Shown here one piece after another: positions 6,133 to 12,847 of a DNA stretch of 14,746 nt (position 1 is the first letter of the stretch; each line of letters begins with the position of its first letter). The notes under the pieces are model-generated. The model had not been told where the DNA came from. It was given only the letters and a program-made list of their open reading frames with translations, and ran no database searches. Position numbers and translations under genes: made by a program. The stretch comes from Thermoleophilia bacterium UBA6103 (GTDB taxonomy: Bacteria; Actinomycetota; Thermoleophilia; UBA2241), in contig DIWP01000032.1 in NCBI GenBank assembly GCA_002423545.1, positions 12,425-27,170 on the forward strand, read 5' to 3'.

Positions 6133-7947
6133 TCAGCGTTCGGGAGCGAAGGTGAACCCGTCGGCGATCGCCGCTTCACAGGCGGCGACGGCGCCGGCGT
6201 CGTAGCGGGTGCCGGCGCCGGCACGGATCTCCGCCAGCGCCGCCGACATCCCGAGCGCCGCCCGGTACGGCCGATGGGAGCTCATCGCTTCCACCACATC
6301 GGCCACCGTGAGGATGCGCGCCTCAAGCAGGATCTCGTCGCCGCGCAGACCGCCGGGATACCCACTGCCGTCGAGCTTCTCGTGGTGCTGCAGCACGATC
6401 TCGGCCACCGGCTGCTCGAAGTCGATCGCCGCCAGCACGTCGTGGCCCACCTGGGCGTGCGTCCTGACAAGGTTCATCTCGTACTCCTGCAGCCGCCCCG
6501 GCTTGCTCAGGATCTCGGCCGGCACGGCGATCTTGCCGATGTCGTGCACGGAGCCCGCCAGCCGCAGGCCCTCGACCCGTTGCTCGTCGAGGCCCAGCCG
6601 TTGCGCGATCTCCACGGCCAGGCACGTCACCCGGCGCTCGTGACCGGCGGTGTAGGGGTCGCGCATCTCGACGACCGAGCCCATGGCATCGACGGCGCCC
6701 TCCACCGTCCGTCGCAGGCGCTCGGCGTGCTCGCCGAGCGCCTCCTGCGCCACGAACAGGTCGGTGACGTCGCGCGCCGCCTCGATGACGCGGCTGACCG
6801 TGCCGTCCTCATCGCGCAGCGGCGCCATGAGGATGTCGACGTGGACGACGGATCCGTCCGCGGTACGATGCACGTGATGGCAGTTGCACGCCTCGCCACT
6901 TGCGAACACCTCGCGCAGGCCGCAACGCTCGCCGTGTTCATGGCACGGCGAGTCCACGCGGTGTGAGACCTCATGGCAGCGACGACCGATGGCCTCTTCC
7001 CGAGAGACCCCGAGCGTGTGCAGCGCCATGTTGTTGATGTCGGTGATGCGATAGTCGTGGTCGATGACGAGCACGTCTTCGTGAAGGCTGTGGATGAGCG
7101 AGCGGTAGTATCGCTCCTGATCGGCGACCGTCTTCTGGGCGCCCTTCTGAGCGGTGATGTCCAGCCACAGCGCGACGACCCCGTCGAACGCCTCGTCGCC
7201 GGCCGTCTTCGGCACAGCGCTTATGACCGCCCACAGCTCGCTCCCGTCGGCGCGCCGGAAGCGCCGCTCGTGGCGACCGGCGATGCCCCGCCGCCGCAGC
7301 TCGATGTTCGCCTTCAGGTCGGGCAGGTCTTCCTCGAACAGGAAGTCGTGCACCCGGCGACCGAGCACGTCGGCGCGACCGTAGCCCATCATCTCGAGCC
7401 AGCGGTCGTTGACCGTCACGATGCGGTACTCGGCGTCCAGCTCGAGAAGGCCCTCGCTGGTCCCCTCGACCACCCGGCGGTAGCGCGCTTCGCTGGCGCG
7501 CAGCGCCTCCTCGGCGCCGCGCCGGTCGCGTCGCCCCGCGGCAGCCTGCCGCGCCTGTTCGATCGCCGGCACGAGCCGGGAGAGGCCGCTCTTGAAGACG
7601 TAGTCGTCGGCGCCCAGTCTCAGGTCGCCGGCGATGACCTCTTCGTCGACCTTGCCGGACACCACGACCACAGCCAGATCCGGTGCCTGCGACTGCAGCA
7701 ACTGCAACGCCTGCGGACCGCTGTAGCCGGGGATGACGTGATCGACCACCGCGACGTCCCAGCGTCCGTCGGACAGCGCCTCACGCAGCTCCGGCTCGGA
7801 TCCGACGCGAGTGGCCTGTGGCTCGATCCCCGCCTTGCGCAGAACGCGCACGAGCAGGTCGAAGTCGTCGACGCTGTCGTCGACCACGAGCAGCCGCAGG
7901 CCCGACTGTGCGCCGGTCTCGGCCCCGATCGGTACGTCGTCTGTCAT
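6133..7947 (-). CDS. Response regulator REC-PAS-PAS-HD-GYP, c-di-GMP phosphodiesterase
   Basis: A 604-aa signalling protein. Residues 18-135 are a receiver domain with acidic pair D23/D24, phospho-acceptor D69 and K119. PAS1 covers about 150-268 and PAS2 about 280-398. An HD-GYP domain (about 415-595) follows, with H436, HD at 468-469, HHEKLDGSGYP at 521-531 and D550. All residues expected for c-di-GMP hydrolysis are present. PAS2 carries an unusual Cys/His cluster: C324, H325, H329, C335, H336, H338, C342, C354, C356 and H357/H358/H360. This suggests bound metal, heme or Fe-S, or a redox sensor. No transmembrane segment is seen. I chose ATG 7947 because the receiver starts soon after it and AGGG lies five bases before; an in-frame ATG at 8037 would add 30 residues. 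No histidine kinase is adjacent, so its partner is unknown. Confidence 0.92.
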   Translation of the reverse strand: MTDDVPIGAETGAQSGLRLLVVDDSVDDFDLLVRVLRKAGIEPQATRVGSEPELREALSDGRWDVAVVDHVIPGYSGPQALQLLQSQAPDLAVVVVSGKVDEEVIAGDLRLGADDYVFKSGLSRLVPAIEQARQAAAGRRDRRGAEEALRASEARYRRVVEGTSEGLLELDAEYRIVTVNDRWLEMMGYGRADVLGRRVHDFLFEEDLPDLKANIELRRRGIAGRHERRFRRADGSELWAVISAVPKTAGDEAFDGVVALWLDITAQKGAQKTVADQERYYRSLIHSLHEDVLVIDHDYRITDINNMALHTLGVSREEAIGRRCHEVSHRVDSPCHEHGERCGLREVFASGEACNCHHVHRTADGSVVHVDILMAPLRDEDGTVSRVIEAARDVTDLFVAQEALGEHAERLRRTVEGAVDAMGSVVEMRDPYTAGHERRVTCLAVEIAQRLGLDEQRVEGLRLAGSVHDIGKIAVPAEILSKPGRLQEYEMNLVRTHAQVGHDVLAAIDFEQPVAEIVLQHHEKLDGSGYPGGLRGDEILLEARILTVADVVEAMSSHRPYRAALGMSAALAEIRAGAGTRYDAGAVAACEAAIADGFTFAPER

Positions 7948-8072
7948 GCAGCCCTGCCCATCGACACCGCTTTGGAGACGCTTCCGGCTCAGAGCCCCTG
8001 TGAGTCCTCGGCTCCCACCCCGGTCACCGCGACCCATGATGAGTCAGCTGCCGACGCTGGTCCCGTACGGGC

Positions 8073-8101
8073 AGCATCGACCGCCGCCACGTGGTTGTCA
8101 A
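8073..8101 (-). promoter_or_regulatory. Promoter of the response regulator gene
   Basis: On the minus strand, TTGACA (8101-8096) is followed after exactly 17 bp by GATGCT (8078-8073), a plausible -35/-10 pair. The spacer holds a perfect palindrome, CCACGTGG (8087-8094). A second one, CCCGTACGGG (8062-8071), covers the expected transcription start. Both are possible operator sites. The leader would be about 120 bases to ATG 7947 or about 30 to ATG 8037. Confidence 0.5.
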
Positions 8102-8181
8102 CGTTTCGGCACGGACCCGCGTTTCCTGCAACTCGACTGGGCGAACGTCTCACGAAGAGTTCGAGACCAGGACGACGCGGC

Positions 8182-9057
8182 TCAACCGGTCTCCGTGACG
8201 TCCCCGGGCAGCGGGGCCACCTCGTCGAAGCGCTCGGCGCTCACCGGCAGCCAGATGAACCCCTCCCGCGGGTCGCCGAGGCGATGCGCCGCACCCTGAA
8301 AGAAGCGCCAGCCGGTGAGGGCGGCGGCGAGGGCGTCGAGCGAGTCGTGGTCGTAGTACTCGTCGCCGCCGCCCCTGTCCCAGAGCACGCCTTCCGCGCG
8401 CAACGCCGCGACCCGCAGCCGCGCGCCCTCGCGGGTCGTCTTGCGCGTCAGCGTGCGGCCCAGCAGGCTCACGAAGCCGGCGTACGGATAGACCTCCAGC
8501 ATCGCCGGCGGCTGGCCGAGGCCGCCCGGCAGGGCGCCGTCGGCCGGCGGCTCGTAGCCGCGCCGGCGCAGCGCCGCGAAGATGTCGAGGCCGACCGCCA
8601 TCCAGGCCGGCAGCTTCCCGGGATCGGCGCCGACCTCTGCTCGTGACGGCACCTGGTAGACGCCGAGACGGCGACGCAGCAACTCATAGTCGCAGACCCG
8701 GGACCGATGTCCACCGGCGCCCGGCTTCTCGAGGAGACGCCGGTTGAAGCCCTGCGGCGCGTCGACGGCGACCACCGACGGCGACGGTCGCAGGCCGTCG
8801 AGCCAGTCGAGCAGATCGGGGGGTGCTTTGACCCGAGGCTGCTTTGCTGCGGCGCGTCCCTCGCCGGCCCCCGAGCCGCCGGTCGCCTGCTCCCCATGCG
8901 CCCGGCGACTCCGGCTCCCGGCTGCCACCGCAGGCAGACTCTCGTGCCAGCTCGCGACTCCCACCCGGCCGCCCGACGACAGCGGCTGCAAGGCGACGCC
9001 CACGCAGGGACGTGACGCCGCCACGTCGATGCCGACCACCAGCGGTCGCTCACTCAT
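8182..9057 (-). CDS. DUF429 family protein (RNase H-like fold)
   Basis: A 291-aa protein. It opens with VVGIDVAASRP (residues 7-17), continues with VVAVDAPQGFNRR, CDYELLRRR and EVYPYAGF, and has DSLDALAAALTGW near the C-terminus. This pattern of GID, DAP, EVYP and D-ALAAA blocks is characteristic of DUF429, predicted to have an RNase H-like fold with nuclease or nucleotide-related activity that has not been demonstrated. Residues of about 45-75 form a Gly/Ala/Arg-rich insertion. ATG 9057 lies 23 bp after the aldo/keto reductase stop, so it looks like the third gene of the osmC operon; its ribosome binding site is weak (GGGCGG), consistent with translational coupling. The frame is open further upstream, but that part overlaps the reductase gene. 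The link to thiol or redox enzymes is only by position. Confidence 0.82.
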   Translation of the reverse strand: MSERPLVVGIDVAASRPCVGVALQPLSSGGRVGVASWHESLPAVAAGSRSRRAHGEQATGGSGAGEGRAAAKQPRVKAPPDLLDWLDGLRPSPSVVAVDAPQGFNRRLLEKPGAGGHRSRVCDYELLRRRLGVYQVPSRAEVGADPGKLPAWMAVGLDIFAALRRRGYEPPADGALPGGLGQPPAMLEVYPYAGFVSLLGRTLTRKTTREGARLRVAALRAEGVLWDRGGGDEYYDHDSLDALAAALTGWRFFQGAAHRLGDPREGFIWLPVSAERFDEVAPLPGDVTETG

Positions 9058-9080
9058 CCGACGCCGCCCATCGTCACCGT

Positions 9081-10286
9081 CTACTCCCCCTGCGGCGCCA
9101 GCATCGCGTCGGCGCGCGCCATCCACGTGGGGATATCGATGCCCTGCGGGCAGCGCTCCAGGCACTCGCCACACGCCGTGCAGCGGTCGGCCCGCCGCTC
9201 CTCCTCGAGCCACGTGTACGATTCCCGCTGCCCCTCGAGGTCGTCGAACATGCGCACGTCGTTGACCGCCTCCAGGATCTGCGGGATCGCCACCCCCTGC
9301 GGACACGGCTGGCAGTAGCCGCAGTCGGTGCAGGGGACCGTGGTCAGCGCCCTGTATGCGTCGCGCACCCGGGCGATGAGCGTCAACTCCTCACGGCTGA
9401 GCGCCCGTGGGCCGGAGCGCGCCGCGAAGCCCGCGTTCTCCTCGACCTGCTGCAGCGTGCTCATGCCGCTGAGCACTACCGACACCTCGGGCTGGTCCCA
9501 CACCCACTGCAGGGCCCACTCGGCCGGCGAACGGAGCACCGGCGCCGTCGCCCAGAGATCGCTCACGGCGGGCGGGTTCTTGGCGAGCTGACCGCCGCGG
9601 ATCGGCTCCATGATGACCACACCGAGACCGCGGGCGGCGGCAGCGCGCAGCCCGCGCAGCCCCGCCTGATAGTCGACGTCCATGTAGTTGAGCTGGATCT
9701 GGCAGAGGTCCCAGAGGTCGCTGGCGGCGAGGATGTCGGTGAAGACCTCGTAGCGGTCGTGGAACGAGAAGCCGAAGTGACCGATGCGGCCGGCGGCAAG
9801 CTGTCGCTCGGCCCAGGACAGGATGCCCATGTCGCGGACCTGCTCCCAGGTCTCGCGACGCAGGCTGTGGAGGAGGTAGACGTCGACCGACGGACGCTGC
9901 AGTCGCTCGAGCTGCTCCGCGAAGAGGCGGTCGAAGTCGGCGGGGCTCTCGCACTTCCACACCGGAAGCTTGGTGGCGACCGCGACCTCGGCGTGCAGCG
10001 CGGCCGCCGGATCGCGTCGATCCCCGTACAGGAGCCGGGCGGCGTCCCGCAGCGCCCGTCCCAGCCACGTCTCGCTCTGGCCGTCGTGATAGCCGTAAGC
10101 GGTGTCGATGTAGGTGACGCCGAGCTCGAGGGCGCGCAGAAGCATCTCGTCGGCGGCCGCCTCGTCGATACGCTCCACAGCTCCCATACCGGCCGCCGCC
10201 GGTGTGGTCACGACCGGCAGACGCATGGCGCCGAAACCGAGCACCGATGGCCGCAGGCCGGTGCGCCCCAGATCGCGATGCCGCAC
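9081..10286 (-). CDS. Aldo/keto reductase with C-terminal two-[4Fe-4S] ferredoxin domain
   Basis: A 401-aa oxidoreductase. The TIM barrel (1 to about 310) has the catalytic tetrad expected of aldo/keto reductases: D61, Y66 (DTAYGY), K106 and H140. The C-terminus carries two ferredoxin-type motifs, C319/C322/C325/C328 followed by P and C369/C372/C375/C379 followed by P. This architecture is a known subgroup, frequent in anaerobes, in which electrons may pass between the Fe-S clusters and NAD(P)H; substrates are mostly unknown. The start is GTG 10286 with GGGGAGGAG a few bases upstream. It lies 57 bp after osmC and 23 bp before the DUF429 gene, so it is probably the middle gene of a three-gene operon. 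A TATCAT box in the short gap before it could be a minor internal promoter. Confidence 0.93.
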   Translation of the reverse strand: MRHRDLGRTGLRPSVLGFGAMRLPVVTTPAAAGMGAVERIDEAAADEMLLRALELGVTYIDTAYGYHDGQSETWLGRALRDAARLLYGDRRDPAAALHAEVAVATKLPVWKCESPADFDRLFAEQLERLQRPSVDVYLLHSLRRETWEQVRDMGILSWAERQLAAGRIGHFGFSFHDRYEVFTDILAASDLWDLCQIQLNYMDVDYQAGLRGLRAAAARGLGVVIMEPIRGGQLAKNPPAVSDLWATAPVLRSPAEWALQWVWDQPEVSVVLSGMSTLQQVEENAGFAARSGPRALSREELTLIARVRDAYRALTTVPCTDCGYCQPCPQGVAIPQILEAVNDVRMFDDLEGQRESYTWLEEERRADRCTACGECLERCPQGIDIPTWMARADAMLAPQGE

Positions 10287-10343
10287 GCGCTCCTCCCCGT
10301 CGCTGCCGGCGATGATACAGGTCGCCGGGCCTGCGATGAACGC

Positions 10344-10742
10344 TTACACCGCGACGAGCGTCCTGACGACGAACTCCGGCGGCGCCGCCAGGTGCCGCTT
10401 CACGGCGCACTGGTTCACGGCGCGGACGACCGCGTCGCGGTACTTTTCGGGAAACTCCGGCGGCAACTGCAGATCGATCTCGACGGTCCCCACCAGACCG
10501 GTCTCCATGCCTCTGATGGACCGCAGCGTGAGGCCGGCCTGCTCGGTGTCGAGACCCCGCTTCTTCAGGAACTGCACCACGTAGATGCCGGCACACGTCG
10601 CGATGGAGGCGAGAAAGAGCGCGAACGGTTCCGGCGCACTCCCGTCGCCGCCCACCTCGACCGGCTGGTCGGTCTCGACGGTGAAACCGTTGAAGTCGGC
10701 GACCACCTTCAGGTTCTCGGGAAAGCTGACCTGCATCTCCAT
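10344..10742 (-). CDS. OsmC family protein
   Basis: A 132-aa cytoplasmic protein with the two conserved cysteines of the OsmC/Ohr fold: C50 in FLASIATCAGIY and C112 in AVNQCAVKRH. Members reduce organic peroxides or act on thiol and sulfur substrates; this short form resembles the YhfA-like branch often found near sulfur-transfer genes more than classical Ohr. That subfamily choice is an inference. ATG 10742 follows GGAG at seven bases; a second in-frame ATG lies two codons later. It is first in an operon with the aldo/keto reductase and the DUF429 gene. The leader of about 70 bases begins at a promoter overlapped by the palindrome ATACCCC-TT-GGGGTAT, which suggests control by a CsoR/CstR-type repressor. 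No such repressor gene is in the window. Confidence 0.9.
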   Translation of the reverse strand: MEMQVSFPENLKVVADFNGFTVETDQPVEVGGDGSAPEPFALFLASIATCAGIYVVQFLKKRGLDTEQAGLTLRSIRGMETGLVGTVEIDLQLPPEFPEKYRDAVVRAVNQCAVKRHLAAPPEFVVRTLVAV

Positions 10743-10818
10743 GTCGACGCTCCTGCCTGAGGTTCACGACCGCTGCTGCCCTCACGACAGATGTCGAGGG
10801 CCTGCAGCCACGGAGACA

Positions 10819-10845
10819 GTGATACCCCTTGGGGTATTTCGTCAA
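10819..10845 (-). promoter_or_regulatory. osmC promoter with CsoR/CstR-like operator palindrome
   Basis: On the minus strand TTGACG (10845-10840) is a good -35, and TATCAC (10824-10819) is the likely -10 with a 15-bp spacer, which is short. Between and overlapping them is ATACCCC (10822-10828), TT, GGGGTAT (10831-10837), two perfect 7-bp arms. Operators of the CsoR family, which senses copper or persulfide, have the same TACCCC...GGGGTA form. This is the only AT-rimmed G/C palindrome of this kind that I found in the window. Confidence 0.6.
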
Positions 10846-10884
10846 CCACCGGGCGGCCGCTCGCCGGCGTCCGGTCGCGGCGCC

Positions 10885-11109
10885 TTACTCGTCGTCGTCC
10901 TCGCGACCCCGGTCACGGTAGTCGGAGATCTTGAGGATGATGTAGCCGCCGAGGCTCACGACGAGCGTGCCGCCGACGACGATGTACGCAAGCCAGCGAT
11001 TGCCGGAGGCCTGTGCGGCTGCCGGTGGCGCCGCGGCGGCCGCCTCCACCCACACGAGGGCGAGCGAGAGGCCGGCGAGAACGACGAGGGACTTCAACCT
11101 GTGCAGCAT
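10885..11109 (-). CDS. Small membrane protein with acidic tail
   Basis: A 74-aa protein with no recognised family. Residues 1-26 look like a signal peptide or first membrane helix (LKSLVVLAGLSLALVWVEAAAA), followed by a Pro/Ala linker. A second helix (about 39-61) contains GGTLVVSLGGYIILK, and the last 13 residues are charged, ending in EDDDE. ATG 11109 is preceded by AGGAG at seven bases, so it is very likely translated. The frame continues upstream to 11268, but those residues overlap the end of the glycosidase-like gene. It begins 64 bp after that gene's stop and is probably cotranscribed with it. It may anchor or assist an envelope process, but this is only a guess from position. Confidence 0.75.
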   Translation of the reverse strand: MLHRLKSLVVLAGLSLALVWVEAAAAAPPAAAQASGNRWLAYIVVGGTLVVSLGGYIILKISDYRDRGREDDDE

Positions 11110-11173
11110 GCCCCGGCTCCTGAGCGATCGGTGCGCCGCGGGCCTGTCCGCGGCGCAGACCTGCGGACCCCCG

Positions 11174-12559
11174 TCATGGCAGGAGCGCGACATCGCGGAT
11201 GCCCCACGTGGTCCACTTCGGGTAGCTGCCGCGGGCCACGAAGGCGATGACGTTGCGCCCGTTGGCATTGAGCGCCCGGGCCGGCAGCGTCACCGTGCGC
11301 AGACCGCTCCAGCTGTTGCCACGGCCGGTGGGCAGACGGCCCATGTCATGCCAGTTGACCAGCAGTCGCACTTCACCCTTCTGACAGTCGTAGACACGGT
11401 AGCGCAGGCGCGTGCCGGCGGCGATCCCATCGGTCTCGTAGAAGACCTCTTTGGGATGCGTGCGGTCGCTTCTCGGGATCCGTCCGAGTGGACGCGCCCA
11501 GGTGCTTGCGCGCGGCAGCACCGGGCGCTGACGTGGGTTCGTCCGCACCAGCTGCAGCTGCCGCCAGTCCTCGGACCCGCTGGTGCCCATGTCGTAGGTG
11601 CTGGCGCCGATGATGCCGTACTCGCGGGTGGCCCGGACGAACGCCTGCATCTCCCGGTTCGACGTCTCGGCGGCCAGCCCTCCGATGAGGTGGATCGGCC
11701 ACCACGGCCTGCCGGTCTGCTCGCGCACGATGCGGATGTTCTCGCGCGTCTCGTTGTAGGTACGGGCATACCCGCCGACATGGAAGGTGTGGTAGCCCAT
11801 CGGCAGGATCACGTCGTAGAAGCGCGGCAGGCTCTTGAACGGGAATCCGGGCCAGTACGAGGCGTGCATGCGCATGCCCACCGGCGAGGGGATGATGGCT
11901 CCGAGGGTGTACTTCTTGCCCACCTTGGCGCGCAGACGCGAGGACAGCGTGATCATGCGCCTGGAGCGCGTGGCCGCATTCGCGACGGCGCTGGACTCGA
12001 TGTCCAGGGCGAACGAGTCGAACCGCTGGCCGCTCGGGGTCCTGAAGCGCACCGCTGCCAGGCAGCGCTTCAGATCGTGGGTGAGGTCCTTGAAACCGGG
12101 CAGATACCAGGCGACCACACGCATGTTGCGGGCGTGCGCAGCCTCGATCATCTGACCCAGCTCGGCCGGCTTGAAGATGGCGCTCGATGCATGAAAGTTG
12201 GCCGTCTCGATGTACAGCGTGCGGACGTGGTAGCGGTGCGCCTTCTGCACGGTCGCGACCGGATCGGCCCACAGAGAGGGATCGTAGATGTCGATCCAGG
12301 CGCCGAGGCCGCGGTAGGCGTTGATGGACCGGGCGTCGGCTGTGGCCGGCCACGCCGCCGACGCCGCCGACAGCAGCAGCGCGCCCAGGGCGAGCGCGAG
12401 CAGGCAGCCGGCGCAGCGCCGCAAGGGCGTCGCGGCCTGTGACCAGGCGCGCCGCCCACGCTGCTCACCACGGCCCTCGCGACCCTTCGTAGCGCATGCT
12501 TGGGGCCGCCTGCAGGGTCCGGCGGCAGATCGCTTCCTCTGTCTGGCAGTGATCGGCAT
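11174..12559 (-). CDS. Secreted TIM-barrel protein, putative glycoside hydrolase (DUF4015-like)
   Basis: A 461-aa exported protein. After a long Arg-rich lead, residues 47-76 form a signal peptide (RRCAGCLLALALGALLL, likely cleavage after ATADA). The barrel shows MRVVAWYLPGFKD, the acidic pair D186/E188 (ALDIESS), VILPMGYHTF and STYDMGTSGSEDW, resembling the DUF4015/GH-like families that may act on envelope or extracellular polysaccharide. The last 120 residues look like a beta-rich accessory domain. The start is uncertain: ATG 12559 has a -10 box (TATGGT) six bases upstream, as in a leaderless mRNA, but the 45 residues before the hydrophobic core are unusually long. TTG at 12424 would give a normal 31-residue signal peptide. 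ATG 12577 is also open. It is divergent from the DUF368 gene and followed by a small membrane protein. Confidence 0.72.
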   Translation of the reverse strand: MPITARQRKRSAAGPCRRPQACATKGREGRGEQRGRRAWSQAATPLRRCAGCLLALALGALLLSAASAAWPATADARSINAYRGLGAWIDIYDPSLWADPVATVQKAHRYHVRTLYIETANFHASSAIFKPAELGQMIEAAHARNMRVVAWYLPGFKDLTHDLKRCLAAVRFRTPSGQRFDSFALDIESSAVANAATRSRRMITLSSRLRAKVGKKYTLGAIIPSPVGMRMHASYWPGFPFKSLPRFYDVILPMGYHTFHVGGYARTYNETRENIRIVREQTGRPWWPIHLIGGLAAETSNREMQAFVRATREYGIIGASTYDMGTSGSEDWRQLQLVRTNPRQRPVLPRASTWARPLGRIPRSDRTHPKEVFYETDGIAAGTRLRYRVYDCQKGEVRLLVNWHDMGRLPTGRGNSWSGLRTVTLPARALNANGRNVIAFVARGSYPKWTTWGIRDVALLP

Positions 12560-12565
12560 CGTGCA

Positions 12566-12571
12566 ACCATA
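12566..12571 (-). promoter_or_regulatory. -10 box for a possible leaderless glycosidase-like gene
   Basis: On the minus strand TATGGT fits TANNNT and is followed by six bases and then ATG 12559, the spacing expected if transcription starts at the start codon. There is no clear -35 and no Shine-Dalgarno sequence. If the true start is TTG 12424, the same box would simply give a 135-base leader. Confidence 0.4.
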
Positions 12572-12637
12572 CCGCATGCCGCCGGCAGCTCCCGTTGTCG
12601 GCGAGCCGGCCGATGCGCCGGCCGGAGGGCTTCGGGG

Positions 12638-12703
12638 CCGGCCGGGTGGGCTTCGGCGACCGGCCGGGTGAGTTCCGGCGACCGACCGGGTGGGTTCCGG
12701 CGA
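12638..12703. repeat. 22-bp tandem repeat, three copies
   Basis: Units at 12638-12659, 12660-12681 and 12682-12703 each follow the pattern CCGRCCGGGTGRGYTYCGGCGA, with two or three differences between neighbours. A degenerate copy precedes the array, and a broken one (CCGACC...) starts at 12704. A 12-base direct repeat, CGCCCGGCCGGC, follows at 12713-12724 and 12734-12745. The array sits in the divergent spacer between the glycosidase-like gene and the DUF368 gene, upstream of both. Confidence 0.85.
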
Positions 12704-12751
12704 CCGACCGACCGCCCGGCCGGCCCGACAGCCCGCCCGGCCGGCTTTCGA

Positions 12752-12757
12752 TACACT
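12752..12757 (+). promoter_or_regulatory. Possible -10 box for the DUF368 gene
   Basis: TACACT fits TANNNT and stands in a locally AT-richer stretch (CTTTCGATACACTGCA) in the otherwise very GC-rich spacer. It would give a leader of about 85 bases before ATG 12848. No convincing -35 is found 17 bp upstream, so this is tentative. Confidence 0.35.
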
Positions 12758-12847
12758 GCACCGCGATATCCGGACAGGCGGCCGGGCGGCGGGGCCGTGC
12801 AGCGCGACCACACCGCCGCCCGCCGCGGACAGCTTCGACGGAGCACC

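Noticed and set aside
6973..8646. 557-codon plus-strand frame opposite the response regulator
   Set aside because: The opposite strand carries clear REC, PAS and HD-GYP motifs; this frame crosses the intergenic region and has no domain features.
8844..10760. 638-codon plus-strand frame opposite osmC, the reductase and DUF429
   Set aside because: It is a shadow of three well-supported minus-strand genes and resembles no family.
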